DNA of 64,000 nt from JB111 sp052093225 (GTDB lineage Bacteria; Actinomycetota; Actinomycetes; Actinomycetales; Actinomycetaceae), in NCBI GenBank assembly GCA_052093225.1, contig JBQDDG010000013.1, positions 1-64,000 of the forward strand. The letters run 5' to 3'. The notes below the pieces were generated by a model. That model ran no database searches. It was not told the origin of the DNA and worked only from the letters and a program-made list of their open reading frames with translations. The position numbers and the translations under genes are program-made. Positions 42,101-49,885 of the stretch are shown here, in pieces; position 1 is the first letter of the stretch, and each line of letters begins with the position of its first letter.

Positions 42101-42505
42101 GTGCCCGACGCCGACCCCTCCGCCCCCCGCCGGGGGCACGCCGGAGCGGCAGGACCGGTGACGACGCCGGAGCTCGCCCCGTTCGGCCGCCGTCTTCTCG
42201 CGCTCTGCCTCGACTGGGCGATCGCCATGGCCATCGCCTACGGGTTCCTGGACGGTGACGCGTTCGCCATCCTCGGGATCTTCGCCCTGCAGCGCATCCT
42301 CGTCGGCGGCCTCCTCGGTTCGTCGATCGGGCACCGGGTCGCGGGGCTCCGCCTCGTCGCGGTCGACCGCGGACGTGCCCCGTTCCTCCTGGTCGTCGTC
42401 CGGACGGTACTTCTGTGCCTCGTGCTGCCGGGCCTGTGGCGCACCGTCGACGGCGTCCCGCTGCACGACGACCTCGCGCGCACCCGCCTCGTGCGCGCGC
42501 GCTGA
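42101..42505 (+). CDS. RDD family membrane protein
   Basis: A 134-residue protein with an N-terminal proline-rich cytoplasmic stretch and an RDD domain of two or three hydrophobic helices (RRLLALCLDWAIAMAIAYGF, AILGIFALQRILVGGLLG, FLLVVVRTVLLCLVLPG). The family signature is RRLLALCLDW and SIGHRVAGLRLV. The GTG start is 6 bases after TACGAT, an apparent leaderless promoter. Beside glnA1 it matches a conserved actinobacterial arrangement. The last ten codons are duplicated immediately downstream as part of a 49-base repeat. Transport or channel-like function is unproven. Confidence 0.88.
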   Translation: MPDADPSAPRRGHAGAAGPVTTPELAPFGRRLLALCLDWAIAMAIAYGFLDGDAFAILGIFALQRILVGGLLGSSIGHRVAGLRLVAVDRGRAPFLLVVVRTVLLCLVLPGLWRTVDGVPLHDDLARTRLVRAR

Positions 42506-42590
42506 GTCGTCCGCACGCGGCTTATTCCGCACCCGCCTCGTGCGCGCGGGCTGGGTCTTCCGCACGCGGCTTCGGCCACACGCGGTTGTG
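42478..42590. repeat. 49-bp tandem duplication covering the RDD gene 3' end
   Basis: The segment starting CGCACCCGCCTCGTGCGCGC at about 42479 recurs 49 bases later with a few differences, including loss of the stop codon in the second copy (TGA to TGG). A third, shorter related piece (CACACGCGGTTGTGGCC) follows. The first copy contains the final codons and stop of the RDD gene. Confidence 0.75.
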
Positions 42591-42647
42591 GCCACACCCG
42601 CCGTCGTCGGTACACGCTCCGCGTCCCCATACGCGCCGAGCGCATCA

Positions 42648-43511
42648 TCAAGCGGCGACCGCTGACGCCCTCATGTGCTGTTCGTCGGCGGGCAGGCCGT
42701 CCACCGGCTCCGGCCCGTCGTCGATCGTGAGTCCGGCGAACGCCATCGGCACGCCCGCCGCTGTGAGCAGCGACCGCCGGTCCATCAGCTGGGCGTGGAC
42801 GTGGGGCTCCGAGCTGTTGCCGGAGTTGCCGCACCGGCCGATGACGTCACCGGCCTGCACGACGTCGCCCCGCGCCACGGCGGCCGAGCGGCGCTGCAGG
42901 TGGGCGACGAGGGCGAAGGTGCCGTCCTCGGCGCGCACGATCACGTGGTTGCCCACGATCCAGCCCGGCCCGCCCAGCTCGCGCACCATGCCCTCGATCA
43001 TCATGTAGCCGAGCGCCCAGCCGTTGCTGCGCGCCCGGTGGTCGCGCCGCCAGTCGGACACCGCCACGACGACGCCGCCCACCATGGCGCGGACCGGCTC
43101 GCCGAACGCCGGGTACTCGCCGTTGCGCCGGAACGCCTCGCCCGTGCCGAACTGCGGCCGCTTGGCGTCCTCGGGCTCGGCGACAAGATCGATCGCGTAG
43201 GCCTGCCCGTAGGCCCGGGTGCCGTGGCTCGGTACCTTCGTGGCGGGGCTGTTGAGGGCGAGCCACCGGCCGACCACGGGGGAGCGGACGGTGCGCAGCT
43301 CCGGCTCGACCATCGTGCGGCCGCCGAGCAGCACGACCACGAGCCACAGGGCGAGGACGCCGAAGGCCACGAGCACGAGGACCCGGAGCGCCTCGTCGAG
43401 CGGGCCGTCACCCAGGAGGCCGCGCGCCAGCCCGCAGAGGCCGAGGGTGAGAGCCGCGGCGTAGAGCATCGTGGAGCGCATGCGGTGCAGCGCGCTCAGG
43501 GCCGGGGTCAT
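42648..43511 (-). CDS. M23 (LytM-type) peptidase domain membrane protein
   Basis: A 287-residue protein with two N-terminal hydrophobic helices (MLYAAALTLGLCGLARGLL and VLVLVAFGVLALWLVVVLL) and a C-terminal M23-like domain. Zinc-binding landmarks appear as SHGTRAYGQAYAIDL, FALVAHLQRRSAAV and EPHVHAQLMD, which fit the HxxxD, HLQ and HxH motifs. Such enzymes cleave peptide cross-bridges in peptidoglycan. The ATG overlaps the preceding ArsR stop (ATGA), so the regulator and peptidase are translationally coupled. Whether the active site is complete is not fully clear by eye. Confidence 0.82.
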   Translation of the reverse strand: MTPALSALHRMRSTMLYAAALTLGLCGLARGLLGDGPLDEALRVLVLVAFGVLALWLVVVLLGGRTMVEPELRTVRSPVVGRWLALNSPATKVPSHGTRAYGQAYAIDLVAEPEDAKRPQFGTGEAFRRNGEYPAFGEPVRAMVGGVVVAVSDWRRDHRARSNGWALGYMMIEGMVRELGGPGWIVGNHVIVRAEDGTFALVAHLQRRSAAVARGDVVQAGDVIGRCGNSGNSSEPHVHAQLMDRRSLLTAAGVPMAFAGLTIDDGPEPVDGLPADEQHMRASAVAA

Positions 43512-44047
43512 CGCTCGGCCCCCACGAGCATGGCGAGCAGCGGGACCACGCGGGCCGCCGGCACCCGGTAGCGGCCGCGCCCGGCCTGCCGCACCCAGCC
43601 GGCGGCCACGAGCTGGCGCAGGTGGTGGTGCAGCTGCCCGCTGGTCCCGAGCCCCTCGGTCCCGGCCAGCTCGGCGGTCGACGTCACGCCCGACAGGAGC
43701 CGGCGGAGGAGTTCGAGCCGCACCGGGTGGCCGAGCGCCGCGAACACGTCGGCGCGGCCCGTCCAGTCCGACTCCACGAGCCCGTCGGAGCCGCCCGCCT
43801 GCTGCCACTCGACCGGTCCGCCGCCCGGCAGCGTGAGCGAGCCGACGAGCATGACGGCCCCGCCGGCGGTGTCCGGATGGTCGGGGAGTCGTGCGCGCAG
43901 GCCGTGCAGCGCCCAGAACGTCTCCTCGTCCTGGGCGCCGGGCTGGGGTTCCGGGCTGTCGGTGCGGTCGCGTGCGTGCTCGAGGGTGGAGACGCGCTCC
44001 TCGAGAGCGAGCAGGCGCGCGCGGAGGTCGGCGTCGTCGCTCGTCAT
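43508..44047 (-). CDS. ArsR-type helix-turn-helix regulator
   Basis: A 179-residue protein. An N-terminal coiled segment (RARLLALEERVSTLEHARD) is followed by a small domain and then a C-terminal ArsR-like winged helix (ADVFAALGHPVRLELLRRLL, TAELAGTEGLGTSGQLHHHL, RQLVAAGWVRQAGRGRYRVP). No cysteine pair, so metal sensing is unlikely. The promoter upstream (44054-44082) contains an operator-like CTACGTA repeat placed between its -35 and -10 elements. It is the first gene of a two-gene operon with an M23-like peptidase, a coupling I have not seen described. Confidence 0.85.
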   Translation of the reverse strand: MTSDDADLRARLLALEERVSTLEHARDRTDSPEPQPGAQDEETFWALHGLRARLPDHPDTAGGAVMLVGSLTLPGGGPVEWQQAGGSDGLVESDWTGRADVFAALGHPVRLELLRRLLSGVTSTAELAGTEGLGTSGQLHHHLRQLVAAGWVRQAGRGRYRVPAARVVPLLAMLVGAER

Positions 44048-44053
44048 GCGACC

Positions 44054-44082
44054 AAACTACGTAACTACGTAGGAACGATCAA
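44054..44082 (-). promoter_or_regulatory. Promoter and operator of the ArsR-M23 operon
   Basis: On the minus strand: TTGATC (-35, 44082-44077), 17 bases, TAGTTT (-10, 44059-44054), 6 bases, ATG at 44047. Between them, 44058-44073 holds CTACGTA-ACTACGTAG, two palindromic half-sites overlapping the spacer and -10. A protein bound there would block transcription. Confidence 0.7.
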
Positions 44083-44188
44083 GCGAGAAGTGGATGGCGC
44101 CGTCGTCGGGTGGGTGTGACGGGTCGCTGAGCCGTCGCGTCGCCGAACCGTGGGCTCGTGCGGTGCGGACCGGGGCGAGCGGGCCAGT

Positions 44189-44250
44189 CTGCGCGCCGAG
44201 CCGGGGTGTGCGGGCTTGTCGTGCGCGCCGAGCCGGGGTGTGCGGGCTGG
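44189..44250. repeat. 32-bp tandem duplication
   Basis: Two near-identical copies of a 32-base unit (containing GCGCGCCGAGCCGGGGTGTG then CGGGCT) lie between the ArsR-M23 operon promoter and the DUF4191 gene stop. No gene is seen in 44083-44277. Confidence 0.75.
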
Positions 44251-44277
44251 GCCGGGGCGTGCCGGCCGATCTCAGCC

Positions 44278-45006
44278 TCAGCGGCCGCGCATGGCCTTGC
44301 GGTCGGGGCGCGCCTTGTTCGGATCGATGCCCTTGGGGACCGACTGGCGGATGCCGCCGAGCGCGGTGAGCCGCTTGGTGACCGCGGCGATCTCGGCCGA
44401 GGTGAGCTTGGGGCCGCCGAGCTTCTTGATCGAGGGCACGAGGTCCGGGAGCGGGACCTGGTCCTCGCCGCGGCCGGACTGGATGAGGTGGACCTGCACG
44501 CTCGGGGCGACGCGCGAGACCTTGCGGCGCTCGTCCTCCAGCAGGCGGGTGACGCGGTGCTTGGGCCCCTCGGAGACCAAGACGATGCCGGGCTTGCCGA
44601 CCGCCCGGAAGACGAGGTCCTGGTGCTTGGGGGTGAACGCGACCGGCTCGTCCTCGACGTACCAGCCGCGGCCGAGCTGGCCGAGCGCGGCGGAGGCGGC
44701 GCCGAGCTGGCCCTCGACCCGCGCGTAGGCCGCCGTGCGGGTGAGCCGGCCGAGGACGATGAGCACAGCGATGATGCCGAGCAGCACGCCGACGATGCCG
44801 AGGTAGATCGGGTGATCGATGGCGAACCCGATGCCGATCGCCACGCCGAGGACGGCGACGAACACGCCGAGGAGGAGCCACGGCGTCGACGGCTTGTACT
44901 CGGCCGTGATGCGGTAGGCCTCGAGGAAGCTGTGGTACCAGCGCTTCTTCTTCGGCTTCGGGGTCTTCTGGTCGCCGTCGTCGGCGTTCTTCGGGGTGCG
45001 GGCCAT
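44278..45006 (-). CDS. DUF4191 family membrane protein
   Basis: A 242-residue protein of the actinobacterial DUF4191 family: basic N terminus (KPKKKRWYHSFLEAYRITAE), two adjacent transmembrane helices (LLLGVFVAVLGVAIGIGFAI and YLGIVGVLLGIIAVLIVLG), then a soluble domain with RGWYVEDEPVAFTPKHQDLV and GKPGIVLVSEGPKHRVTRLL. The function is unknown. In other actinobacteria it is a neighbour of lipA and glnA. Here TACCCT lies 9 bases before the ATG, so the leader is very short. C-terminal residues PKGIDPNKARPDRKAMRGR are characteristic. Confidence 0.9.
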   Translation of the reverse strand: MARTPKNADDGDQKTPKPKKKRWYHSFLEAYRITAEYKPSTPWLLLGVFVAVLGVAIGIGFAIDHPIYLGIVGVLLGIIAVLIVLGRLTRTAAYARVEGQLGAASAALGQLGRGWYVEDEPVAFTPKHQDLVFRAVGKPGIVLVSEGPKHRVTRLLEDERRKVSRVAPSVQVHLIQSGRGEDQVPLPDLVPSIKKLGGPKLTSAEIAAVTKRLTALGGIRQSVPKGIDPNKARPDRKAMRGR

Positions 45007-45039
45007 GATGCGACCAGGGTACCGGGCCGGGCGCCGCCG

Positions 45040-45534
45040 CTACCGACCCTGCTCAGTGGCGCCGACCATCTTGAGCAGGAGCGTGCGGAGCGTGGCCTCC
45101 TCGTTGGCGTCGAGCGCGGACTCGACCGTCGTGGCCTCGCGCAGCCGGCCGACGACGGCGACCATCGTCGTCCGCCCGTTCTCCGTCAGCTCGACGAGGC
45201 GCCGCCGGCCGTCGGCCGTGTCGGGGGAGCGCCGCACGAGTCCCTGCCGCTCGAGGCTGACGACGTGGCGGGACAGGGTTTGCTCGGTGACGCCGACGAG
45301 CGTCGCGACGCGGCGCTGGCTCCTCGGCCCCGGCAGGAGGGTGGCGAGTACCGGCATCGTCGCGTGGCTCAGCCCGTAGCCGGCCAGGCGCGCGTCCAGC
45401 TCACGCTCCGCGCGGCGGGCGAGGGCGGAGATCAGGCGGCCCGTGGGCCAGTGGGAGGCGTCCTCGGCGACGCCGGGTCCCTCGCCGCTGCCGCCCAGCA
45501 GATCGCCGGGCCCGTCCGTCGTGGTCACCGCCAC
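45040..45534 (-). CDS. MarR family transcriptional regulator
   Basis: A 164-residue MarR-type winged-helix protein (SHATMPVLATLLPGPRSQRR, VATLVGVTEQTLSRHVVSLE, RQGLVRRSPDTADGRRRLVE). It is divergent from an MMPL-type exporter gene, with an inverted repeat at 45584-45608 between them. MarR proteins typically repress efflux genes and respond to phenolic compounds or drugs; the ligand here is unknown. A GTG start at 45534 or 45528 is used, and no ATG is in frame. Confidence 0.88.
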   Translation of the reverse strand: MAVTTTDGPGDLLGGSGEGPGVAEDASHWPTGRLISALARRAERELDARLAGYGLSHATMPVLATLLPGPRSQRRVATLVGVTEQTLSRHVVSLERQGLVRRSPDTADGRRRLVELTENGRTTMVAVVGRLREATTVESALDANEEATLRTLLLKMVGATEQGR

Positions 45535-45583
45535 ATGTTGCCAGAGTCGGTGCTGCGCGATTGCGGTGGGGCCGCCGTGGGTA

Positions 45584-45608
45584 CATGCTGGGGGAATTAC
45601 TCAGCATG
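45584..45608. promoter_or_regulatory. Inverted repeat in the MarR/MMPL intergenic region
   Basis: Perfect 7-base arms CATGCTG and CAGCATG separated by 11 bases. It is the only clear dyad between the divergent MarR and MMPL genes, so it is the best operator candidate. Confidence 0.45.
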
Positions 45609-45645
45609 CGAAGGATATGCCGGTCCGCCGGCGGGCGGAGGCATG

Positions 45646-48081
45646 ATGCCGGACATCAGCGAGCAGCGTTCATCGACCGGTCGGTGGCGCGCGCTCGTCA
45701 TCGCCGCGCTCGTCCTCGTCTGGGTGGCGATCGGCGGACTGGGCGGCCAGTACATGGGCCGGCTCAGCGAGGTGCAGGAGAACGACCCCTCGATGTTCCT
45801 GCCCACCTCGGCCGAGTCGGTGCGCGCCTCGGACGTCGTCGCCGACTTCACCGATACCTCGAGCCTCCCGGTCCTGCTCGTCGTGCGGCCCGCGGGCGGC
45901 GGTCCGATCGAGGAGGCCGACCTCGGCGCCGTGGACGAGATAGCGGCGGACGCCGGCTCGGCGGTGCTCAGCGACGGTCGGAGCGTCGAGGAGGTCCTCA
46001 CGGCGCCCCCGGTGGTCGTCCCGTCCGAGGACGGCGAGGCAGCCATGGTGGTGCTCGGGATCGACACGGCCCTCACGGCGGAGCCGCTGCCCGACGGCGA
46101 GAGTCTCGTCGGCTCGGTGGTCACCGAGGTGCGCGACGCCGTCGCGCCGGGTCTCGAGTCGGCCGGCCTGGAGGGCTGGGTGACCGGTCCCGGCGGGTTC
46201 GCGGCCGACCTCTCCTCCGCGTTCGGGTCGATCGACGTGGTGCTCCTGCTGACCGCGCTCGCCGTCGTGCTGGTCATCCTCCTGCTCGTCTACCGCTCAC
46301 CGATCCTGCCCTTCGCCGTCCTGCTCACCGCGGTGTTCGCGCTCGCCCTGGCGGGGCTGGTCGTCTACCACCTCGCCTCCGCGGGCGTGGTCCAGCTGAG
46401 CGGCCAGACCCAGGGCATCATGTCGATCCTCGTCATCGGTGCGGCCACCGACTACTGCCTCCTGCTCGTGGCCCGGCACCGCGAGGAGCTCGGCCGGCAC
46501 CGCGACCCGTTTGTCGCCATGCGCGCCGCCTGGCGGGCCACGCTCCCGCCGATCGCCGCCTCCGCGGGCACGGTGGCCCTCGGGCTGCTGTGCCTCCTGC
46601 TCTCCGACCTCGGCTCCAACGCCGCGCTCGGCCCCGTCGCCGCCGTCGGCATCTCGGCGGCCTTCGTCGCCGCGCTCACGCTCCTGCCGGCCCTCCTGCT
46701 CATTGCCGGCCGGCGCTCCCGGGTCGTCTTCTGGCCGCGCGTGCCGCACGTCCATGACGACACGGTTGGCGATGACGGCGAGAGTGCGGACGGCGGCGGG
46801 AGCGACGGCGTCGGCGCGGGCGACCGCGATGGCCACGGCACCGGCGTCGACAAGGGCGGGAGGGGACGCCGGGCGCCGGCGACCGCACCCGAGGACGCCC
46901 CCGGGATCTGGGGCCGGATCGCCCGCCTGGTCGGCCGCCGGGACCGGCGGACCTGGGTGGTCACCTCGCTCGTGCTGCTCGTGGCCGCCGCCTTCGTCAC
47001 CACGCTCGACGCCGACGGGACCAGCGAGTCCGACGTCTTCCTCGCACAGTCCGACGCCGTCGACGGCGAGGAGGTGCTCGCCGCGCACTTCCCGGCCGGC
47101 GCCGTACAACCCGTCGACGTCGTCGCGGACGCCGACCTCGCAGAGGACGTGCGTGCTGCCGCGGAGGCGAGCCCCGGCGTGACGTCGGCCGAGATCGTCA
47201 CCGAGGGGGCGGGCGGCCCAGGTGCACCGGGTGGTGGGGGAGCACCGGGTGGTGAGGGCGGCCCGGGCGGTCCTGGTCAGGACGGCGGATCCGGGGGCGA
47301 GGGCGCGAGCGAGGCCGAGCCCCTCGTCGTCGACGGGCGCGTCCACGTGCAGGTGACGACCGAGGGACCGGCCGACTCCGACGAGGCGGTCGACGCGGTG
47401 CGCGACCTGCGCGGCGTCGTGCACGACATCGACCCCGACGCGCTCGTCGGCGGCGCCGCAGCCGAGACCCTCGACACCCGCACGACGGCGGAGCGCGACC
47501 TCAGGGTGATCATCCCGGCGGTGCTCGTCGTCATCCTGCTCACGCTCGTCGTGCTGCTGCGCTCGGTGCTGGCGCCGGTCCTCCTCCTGGCGGCGAACGT
47601 GCTGAGCTTCGCGACGGCGATGGGCATCGTGGCCCTGGTCTTCAACCACGTCCTCGACCTGCCCGGCGCCGACCCGACGGTGCCACTGTTCGGGTTCGTC
47701 TTCCTCGTCGCCCTCGGGATCGACTACACGATCTTCCTCATGACGCGCGCGCGGGAGGAGTCGCTCCGGCTCGGGACCAGGCGCGGGGTGCGGCGGGCCC
47801 TCGCGGTGACCGGCGGGGTCATCACCTCGGCGGGCGTCGTGCTGGCCGCGACCTTCGCCGCCCTCGGGGTGGTGCCGCTCCTCTTCCTGCTCCAGCTGGC
47901 GATCATCGTCGCCCTCGGCGTCCTCATCGACACGCTCGTCGTGCGCACGCTCCTCGTGCCGGCGCTCGTGCACGACGTGGGCAGGGCGGTCTGGTGGCCG
48001 AGGCAGTCGCGGTTCCCCGCCGACGACGAGGGGCGCGGCGAGGCGACGCGGGCACCTGTGGAGAAGTCCGCGGCGTCCTGA
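45646..48081 (+). CDS. MMPL/RND family transporter
   Basis: An 811-residue RND-superfamily transporter of the MMPL type. Each half has a leading helix, an extracellular domain and five further helices. The transport hallmark ILVIGAATDYCLLLVARHRE and the parallel VALGIDYTIFLMTRARE carry the conserved aspartate-tyrosine pairs of the proton relay. An Asp/Gly-rich loop (46750-46890) and a Gly-Pro insert (about 47210-47300, GGPGAPGGGGAPGGEGGPGG) are low-complexity. The start follows GGAGG; the second of two adjacent ATGs is better spaced. Substrate unknown; likely lipid or drug export under control of the divergent MarR. Confidence 0.92.
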   Translation: MPDISEQRSSTGRWRALVIAALVLVWVAIGGLGGQYMGRLSEVQENDPSMFLPTSAESVRASDVVADFTDTSSLPVLLVVRPAGGGPIEEADLGAVDEIAADAGSAVLSDGRSVEEVLTAPPVVVPSEDGEAAMVVLGIDTALTAEPLPDGESLVGSVVTEVRDAVAPGLESAGLEGWVTGPGGFAADLSSAFGSIDVVLLLTALAVVLVILLLVYRSPILPFAVLLTAVFALALAGLVVYHLASAGVVQLSGQTQGIMSILVIGAATDYCLLLVARHREELGRHRDPFVAMRAAWRATLPPIAASAGTVALGLLCLLLSDLGSNAALGPVAAVGISAAFVAALTLLPALLLIAGRRSRVVFWPRVPHVHDDTVGDDGESADGGGSDGVGAGDRDGHGTGVDKGGRGRRAPATAPEDAPGIWGRIARLVGRRDRRTWVVTSLVLLVAAAFVTTLDADGTSESDVFLAQSDAVDGEEVLAAHFPAGAVQPVDVVADADLAEDVRAAAEASPGVTSAEIVTEGAGGPGAPGGGGAPGGEGGPGGPGQDGGSGGEGASEAEPLVVDGRVHVQVTTEGPADSDEAVDAVRDLRGVVHDIDPDALVGGAAAETLDTRTTAERDLRVIIPAVLVVILLTLVVLLRSVLAPVLLLAANVLSFATAMGIVALVFNHVLDLPGADPTVPLFGFVFLVALGIDYTIFLMTRAREESLRLGTRRGVRRALAVTGGVITSAGVVLAATFAALGVVPLLFLLQLAIIVALGVLIDTLVVRTLLVPALVHDVGRAVWWPRQSRFPADDEGRGEATRAPVEKSAAS

Positions 48082-48104
48082 GCCGTCCTGGTTGCCTGGA
48101 GCAC

Positions 48105-49870
48105 ATGGCGCGCACGACCCACGAGGTACCCGGCTACCGGATCTCCCGGCCGCTCGGTGGCGGTTCGGGGCGGGTCTTCTCCGCCACCTCGGACGCCACG
48201 GGCGCCGCGGTGGTCGTGTCGCTGCTCGACCTGCCCGCCGGAGCGGACGGTGCGTCCGTCCGGCGCCGGCTCGCCGCCCTGCGCGCGTCCGCGCACCCGC
48301 ACCTGCCGCGGGTCCTCGACGTCGTCGACCTGCCCGGGGCCCGGGCCGCGTTCGTCACCGGGACCGTGCCCGGGGCCTCGCTGGCGTCGGTGCGGACGGC
48401 ACGCGGCTCGCTCACCCTGCCCGAGGTGGCCGGCGTCCTCACGGACGTCGGGTCCGCGCTCGCGCACCTCGCCGCCGCCGGGGTGGTGCACGGCGACGTC
48501 TCGCCGGCCAACGTCGTCGTCGACACGGCGGGAAAGGTGGTGCTCGTCGACCTCGTCGGTGACGTCGCGATCGAGGAGGGCACGCCGGGCCACGTCCCGC
48601 CAGAACGACTCGCGGGCGGGCCCGCCACGGCGGCCGGTGACGTCTACGCGCTCGGGATGCTCGTACGCGGCCTCGCGCCGGGCGACGCCGAGGTGGAGGC
48701 GCTCACCGGGCGGGCCTGCGACGACGATCCCGCGCGCCGGCCGACGGCGCGCGCCCTCGCCGCACGGGCCGCTGAGCTGGGGGCCAGGGCCGGGGTCCGG
48801 CTGCCCGCGAGCGCGTCCATGGCCGGTGCGCTCCTGCGCGAGGGCGCGCTGCGGGAGGCGACGGTCCGCGCGCCGAGCGCGCGCGGTCGGGACGGGCGGC
48901 GCGGGCGAGGACGACGCCGGGCCGGCAGGACGTCGGCGAGCGGGGAACGGCAGGGCACCGGGAGCCGTCGGGCTGTCGTGAGCGGTCGGATCAGCGGGAA
49001 CCGGGGGAGCACCGGGAGCGGCCGGACCAGCGGGAACCGGGGGAGCACCGGGAGCGGCCGGACCAGCGGGAACCGGGGGAGCNNNNNNNNNNNNNNNNNN
49101 NNNNNNNNNNNNNNNNNNNNNNNNNNNNNNNNNNNNNNNNNNNNNNNNNNNNNNNNNNNNNNNNNNNNNNNNNNNNNNNNNNCAGCGGGAACCGGGGGAG
49201 CACCGGGAGCGGCCGGACCAGCGGGAACCGGGGGAGCACCGGGAGCGGTCGGACCAGCGGGAACCGGGGGAACACCGGGATCCGCCGGGCCGCCGGGGTG
49301 GCGGTGGCGGTCGCTGTACTCGGCGCCGTCGGCGTCGGTTGGACCACGTTGAGGCCGGCCGGTGACGTACCGGTCGAGGAAGCACGGGTCGAGGAAGCAC
49401 ACGTCGAGGAGGCGCGGGCGGAGGACGCGCCGGTTGATGATGCGTCGGCCGAGGACGCCCCGGTTCCCGCGCCGGACGAGGCGGTGACGGCGGACGCGTT
49501 CACCGTGGTCACCGACGTCCTCGGGCTGCGGGAGAGCGCGATCCTCGACGGGGACACGGCCGCGCTCGAGGCGATGACGGTGCCGGGATCGCCCGCGCGC
49601 CTGGCCGACGCCCCGCTCGCCGACGCGCTGGCGAGCACCACCGTCGACGACCTCTCCACGTCGGTGACGTCCGTCGTCGTCAGGGAAGGGTCGCCGCAGG
49701 AGGGGCGCTTCGTCGCCGAGGTGGGCCTCGAGCAGTCGCAGTGGCGGGCGGTGACCGCGGGGGAGGAGACGCTCTACCCGGCGGCGACGGCGTGCTCCGT
49801 CCTCGTCCTCGAGCAGACCGGGCCCGGCTGGTCGATCGCGGACGCCGCCGCCTGTGAGGAGGGTGGCTGA
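48105..49870 (+). CDS. Kinase-like membrane protein with repeat linker (gap inside)
   Basis: A protein-kinase-like protein: residues 10-270 follow the Ser/Thr kinase fold (LGGGSGRV glycine loop at 17-24, VVHGDVSPANVVV at 127-139, VPPERLAGG). The ATP-anchoring lysine is replaced (AAVVVSLLDL), the catalytic-loop lysine is Ser, and DFG is DLV, so it is probably inactive. A basic region, then a 12-residue repeat (STGSGRTSGNRG) leads to one membrane helix (VAVAVAVLGAVGVGW) and an extracellular domain of about 170 residues. A 100-N gap lies in the repeat. Collapsing the gap with the 19-base flank overlap restores one frame of 548 codons. Confidence 0.78.
48994..49285. repeat. 36-bp coding tandem repeat with assembly gap
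   Basis: A 36-base unit (AGCACCGGGAGCGGCCGGAC followed by CAGCGGGAACCGGGGG) repeats on both sides of the N gap at 49083-49182 and encodes the 12-residue linker repeat of the kinase-like protein. Confidence 0.9.
49083..49182. other. Assembly gap (100 N)
   Basis: Exactly 100 undetermined bases. The last 19 bases before it equal the first 19 after it; joining the contigs at this overlap keeps the kinase-like gene in frame. Confidence 0.98.
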
Positions 49871-49885
49871 CCCTATCCTGTGCCG

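Noticed and set aside
44158..45645. Upstream extension of the MMPL gene (495 extra codons)
   Set aside because: It runs antisense through DUF4191 and MarR genes and contains no membrane or family sequence; the start with GGAGG near 45646 is proper.
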